Source of the DNA: Promethearchaeota archaeon
Lineage (GTDB): Archaea; Asgardarchaeota; Lokiarchaeia; Sigynarchaeales; SOKP01
Reading direction: 5' to 3'
DNA: 20,900 bases
Assembly (NCBI GenBank): GCA_016839655.1
Contig: JAEOTW010000094.1
Coordinates: forward strand, 1-20,900
Position numbers and translations under genes: made by a program
The notes under the pieces: generated by a model
Seen by the model: only the letters and a program-made list of their open reading frames with translations
Told to the model about the DNA's origin: nothing
The model's database searches: none
Shown here: positions 19,597 to 20,900 of the stretch, piece by piece
Position numbering within the stretch: position 1 is the stretch's first letter
Layout: each line of letters opens with the position of its first letter

Positions 19597-20900
19597 TTAT
19601 TTTTTAGACTTTTTTTTGCTTTCTAATGTATCCTTTAAAAGTTTAATGGCGCAAAATTCTCCACACATACTGCATACTTCATTATCAATAGCATTTCCAT
19701 TTCTATAATGAACCTCTCTTGCTAAATCAGGATCTATAGAATGGTTGATCATTCCTTCCCAATCTAAATTTTTTCGAGCAATATCCATTTTATAATCCCA
19801 ATCTGAAGCTCTCTTACCATATCTAGCGATATTTACAGCATGAGCAGCAATTTTGGAAGCGATTACACCTCTTTTAACCTCTTCTTTTGTAGGAAGCCCT
19901 AAATGCTCTGAAGGTGTAACATAACATAAATAATCAGCTCCAGCCAATCCTGCAATTGTTCCCCCAATAGCACTTACAAGATCATCATAACCAGGAGCTA
20001 TATCTGTTACTAAAGGTCCTAAGACATAGAAAGGCGCATCATCGCATAAAGATTTTTGTAATTTAATGTTTCTCTCAATTTCGTTAGCAGGAATATGACC
20101 AGGGCCTTCAACCATAACCTGAACATTTGCTTTCCATGCTCGCTTTACCAATTTAGAAATTTCTAATAATTCTTGTACCTGAGCATAATCTGTGGAATCA
20201 AAAATACAACCAGGTCTCATTCCATCTCCTAAAGATAAAGTAAAATCATATTCTTGAGCTATTTCAAGTAGATAATCATACCTACGATTATATGGATTTT
20301 CCATCTCATTTTCTAATATCCATGAAGCTAAAAATGTACCTCCTCTCGAGACGACTCCCATGGTTCTTGGATGCTCAACTAGATAATCTACAATTTCTTT
20401 TGTTACTCCAACATGGATAGTAAAAAAATCAACTCCTTCTTTTGCCTGCTCTTCTACAATTTTAAACATATCATCTTCATCCATATGGACAATTGCCCCT
20501 TTAGTCTCGATTGCCCTTAAAGCTGATTGATAAATCGGAACTGTGCCGATAGGTACTTTAAGTTCAGCAAGGATGTGTTTTCTGATAGTTTGTACATCTA
20601 ACTCTGTGATACCAGTACTTAAATCCATAACAGTGTCTGCCCCGTATTTTACTGCGATTTTAGCTTTTTCAAGCTCTTCTTCCATGTTACAAACTGTTTT
20701 AGAAGAACCAATATTCGCATTAATCTTTACTAGAAGTCCCTTTCCAATACCAATAGGAGGATCTAAGTTCCTCCGAATGGATTTAGGTATAATAATTCTT
20801 CCTTCTTTAATACCTCGCCTTATAAAATCAACATCTACTTGTTCATTTTGAGCGACAATCTCCATATCTCTGGTAATATTACCATTCTTAGCTGTTTTCA
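19597..20900 (-). CDS. thiC: ThiC, HMP-phosphate synthase (short form; 5' end beyond window)
   Basis: This radical-SAM enzyme converts aminoimidazole ribotide to HMP-P, the thiamine pyrimidine. Numbering from Met at 20865, motifs include Lys-Ile-Asn-Ala-Asn-Ile-Gly-Ser-Ser (47-55), Ser-Arg-Gly-Gly-Thr, Gly-Asp-Gly-Met-Arg-Pro-Gly, Val-Glu-Gly-Pro-Gly-His-Ile-Pro, Gly-Pro-Leu-Val-Thr-Asp-Ile-Ala-Pro-Gly-Tyr-Asp and the cluster motif Cys398-Ser-Met-Cys401-Gly-Glu-Phe-Cys405. The ATG at 20865 is probably not the start. The frame is open to the window edge, and the upstream codons (Ala-Lys-Asn-Gly-Asn-Ile-Thr-Arg-Asp before this Met) match the usual ThiC N-terminus. The cluster motif is Cx2Cx3C, not the Cx2Cx4C of bacterial ThiC. 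Short forms also include BzaF (hydroxybenzimidazole synthase), but the thiD/thiN context favours ThiC. Confidence 0.88.
   Translation of the reverse strand, partial: KTAKNGNITRDMEIVAQNEQVDVDFIRRGIKEGRIIIPKSIRRNLDPPIGIGKGLLVKINANIGSSKTVCNMEEELEKAKIAVKYGADTVMDLSTGITELDVQTIRKHILAELKVPIGTVPIYQSALRAIETKGAIVHMDEDDMFKIVEEQAKEGVDFFTIHVGVTKEIVDYLVEHPRTMGVVSRGGTFLASWILENEMENPYNRRYDYLLEIAQEYDFTLSLGDGMRPGCIFDSTDYAQVQELLEISKLVKRAWKANVQVMVEGPGHIPANEIERNIKLQKSLCDDAPFYVLGPLVTDIAPGYDDLVSAIGGTIAGLAGADYLCYVTPSEHLGLPTKEEVKRGVIASKIAAHAVNIARYGKRASDWDYKMDIARKNLDWEGMINHSIDPDLAREVHYRNGNAIDNEVCSMCGEFCAIKLLKDTLESKKKSKK

Noticed and set aside
20863..20900. ATG 20865 as the true start of ThiC
   Set aside because: The frame stays open to the window edge and the upstream codons match the ThiC N-terminal region, so the gene is truncated by the window.

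Overview
The window looks like a low-GC archaeal chromosome, most likely from an Asgard (Promethearchaeota) lineage, perhaps Lokiarchaeia-like. This is inferred from gene content, not from a phylogeny. The evidence is an archaeal histone, two proteins joining a roadblock/LC7 domain to a Rab/Ras-like GTPase, a RING-H2 zinc-finger protein, an aldehyde:ferredoxin oxidoreductase (AOR) tail with MoaD-type proteins, and archaeal-type thiamine genes (ThiN, short ThiC). Intergenic DNA is very AT-rich with T-tracts typical of archaeal terminators. Shine-Dalgarno sequences are clear before some genes and absent before others, and several genes start with GTG or TTG.

Layout. 1-764 (+): the 3' end of an AOR gene, then two overlapping MoaD/ThiS-fold genes, only one of which ends in Gly-Gly. 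1079-6444 (+): two tandem, soluble, multi-PAS histidine kinases with closely related kinase cores and no response regulator nearby. 6450-10048 (-): six consecutive RimJ/RimL-type GNAT acetyltransferase paralogues, tightly packed and partly overlapping, apparently one operon. 10241-11326 (-): an HSL-family alpha/beta-hydrolase. 11471-11683 (-): a histone. 12059-15342 (-): two tandem roadblock-GTPase paralogues, each with a third C-terminal domain. 15495-17252 (+): an EamA/DMT transporter, then a RING-H2 plus TPR-like protein. 17299-20900: thiamine biosynthesis, with ThiN (+) overlapping ThiD (-) tail to tail, a QueG-like iron-sulfur protein (+) and ThiC (-, running off the right edge).

How the genes work together. 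ThiC makes HMP-P, ThiD phosphorylates it to HMP-PP, and ThiN joins HMP-PP to the thiazole phosphate, so the right end covers the pyrimidine branch and the coupling step. The left end is an oxidoreductase with likely cofactor-sulfur carriers. The middle is dominated by tandem paralogue expansion (2 kinases, 6 acetyltransferases, 2 GTPases), which suggests signalling and protein-modification functions under diversification. The most unusual observation is that both GTPases carry Asp-x-Gly-Ala-Gln where small GTPases have Asp-x-Ala-Gly-Gln in switch II, together with a C-terminal domain that may be a degenerate second GTPase-like fold.

I found no tRNA, rRNA, CRISPR array, insertion sequence or recognisable riboswitch.
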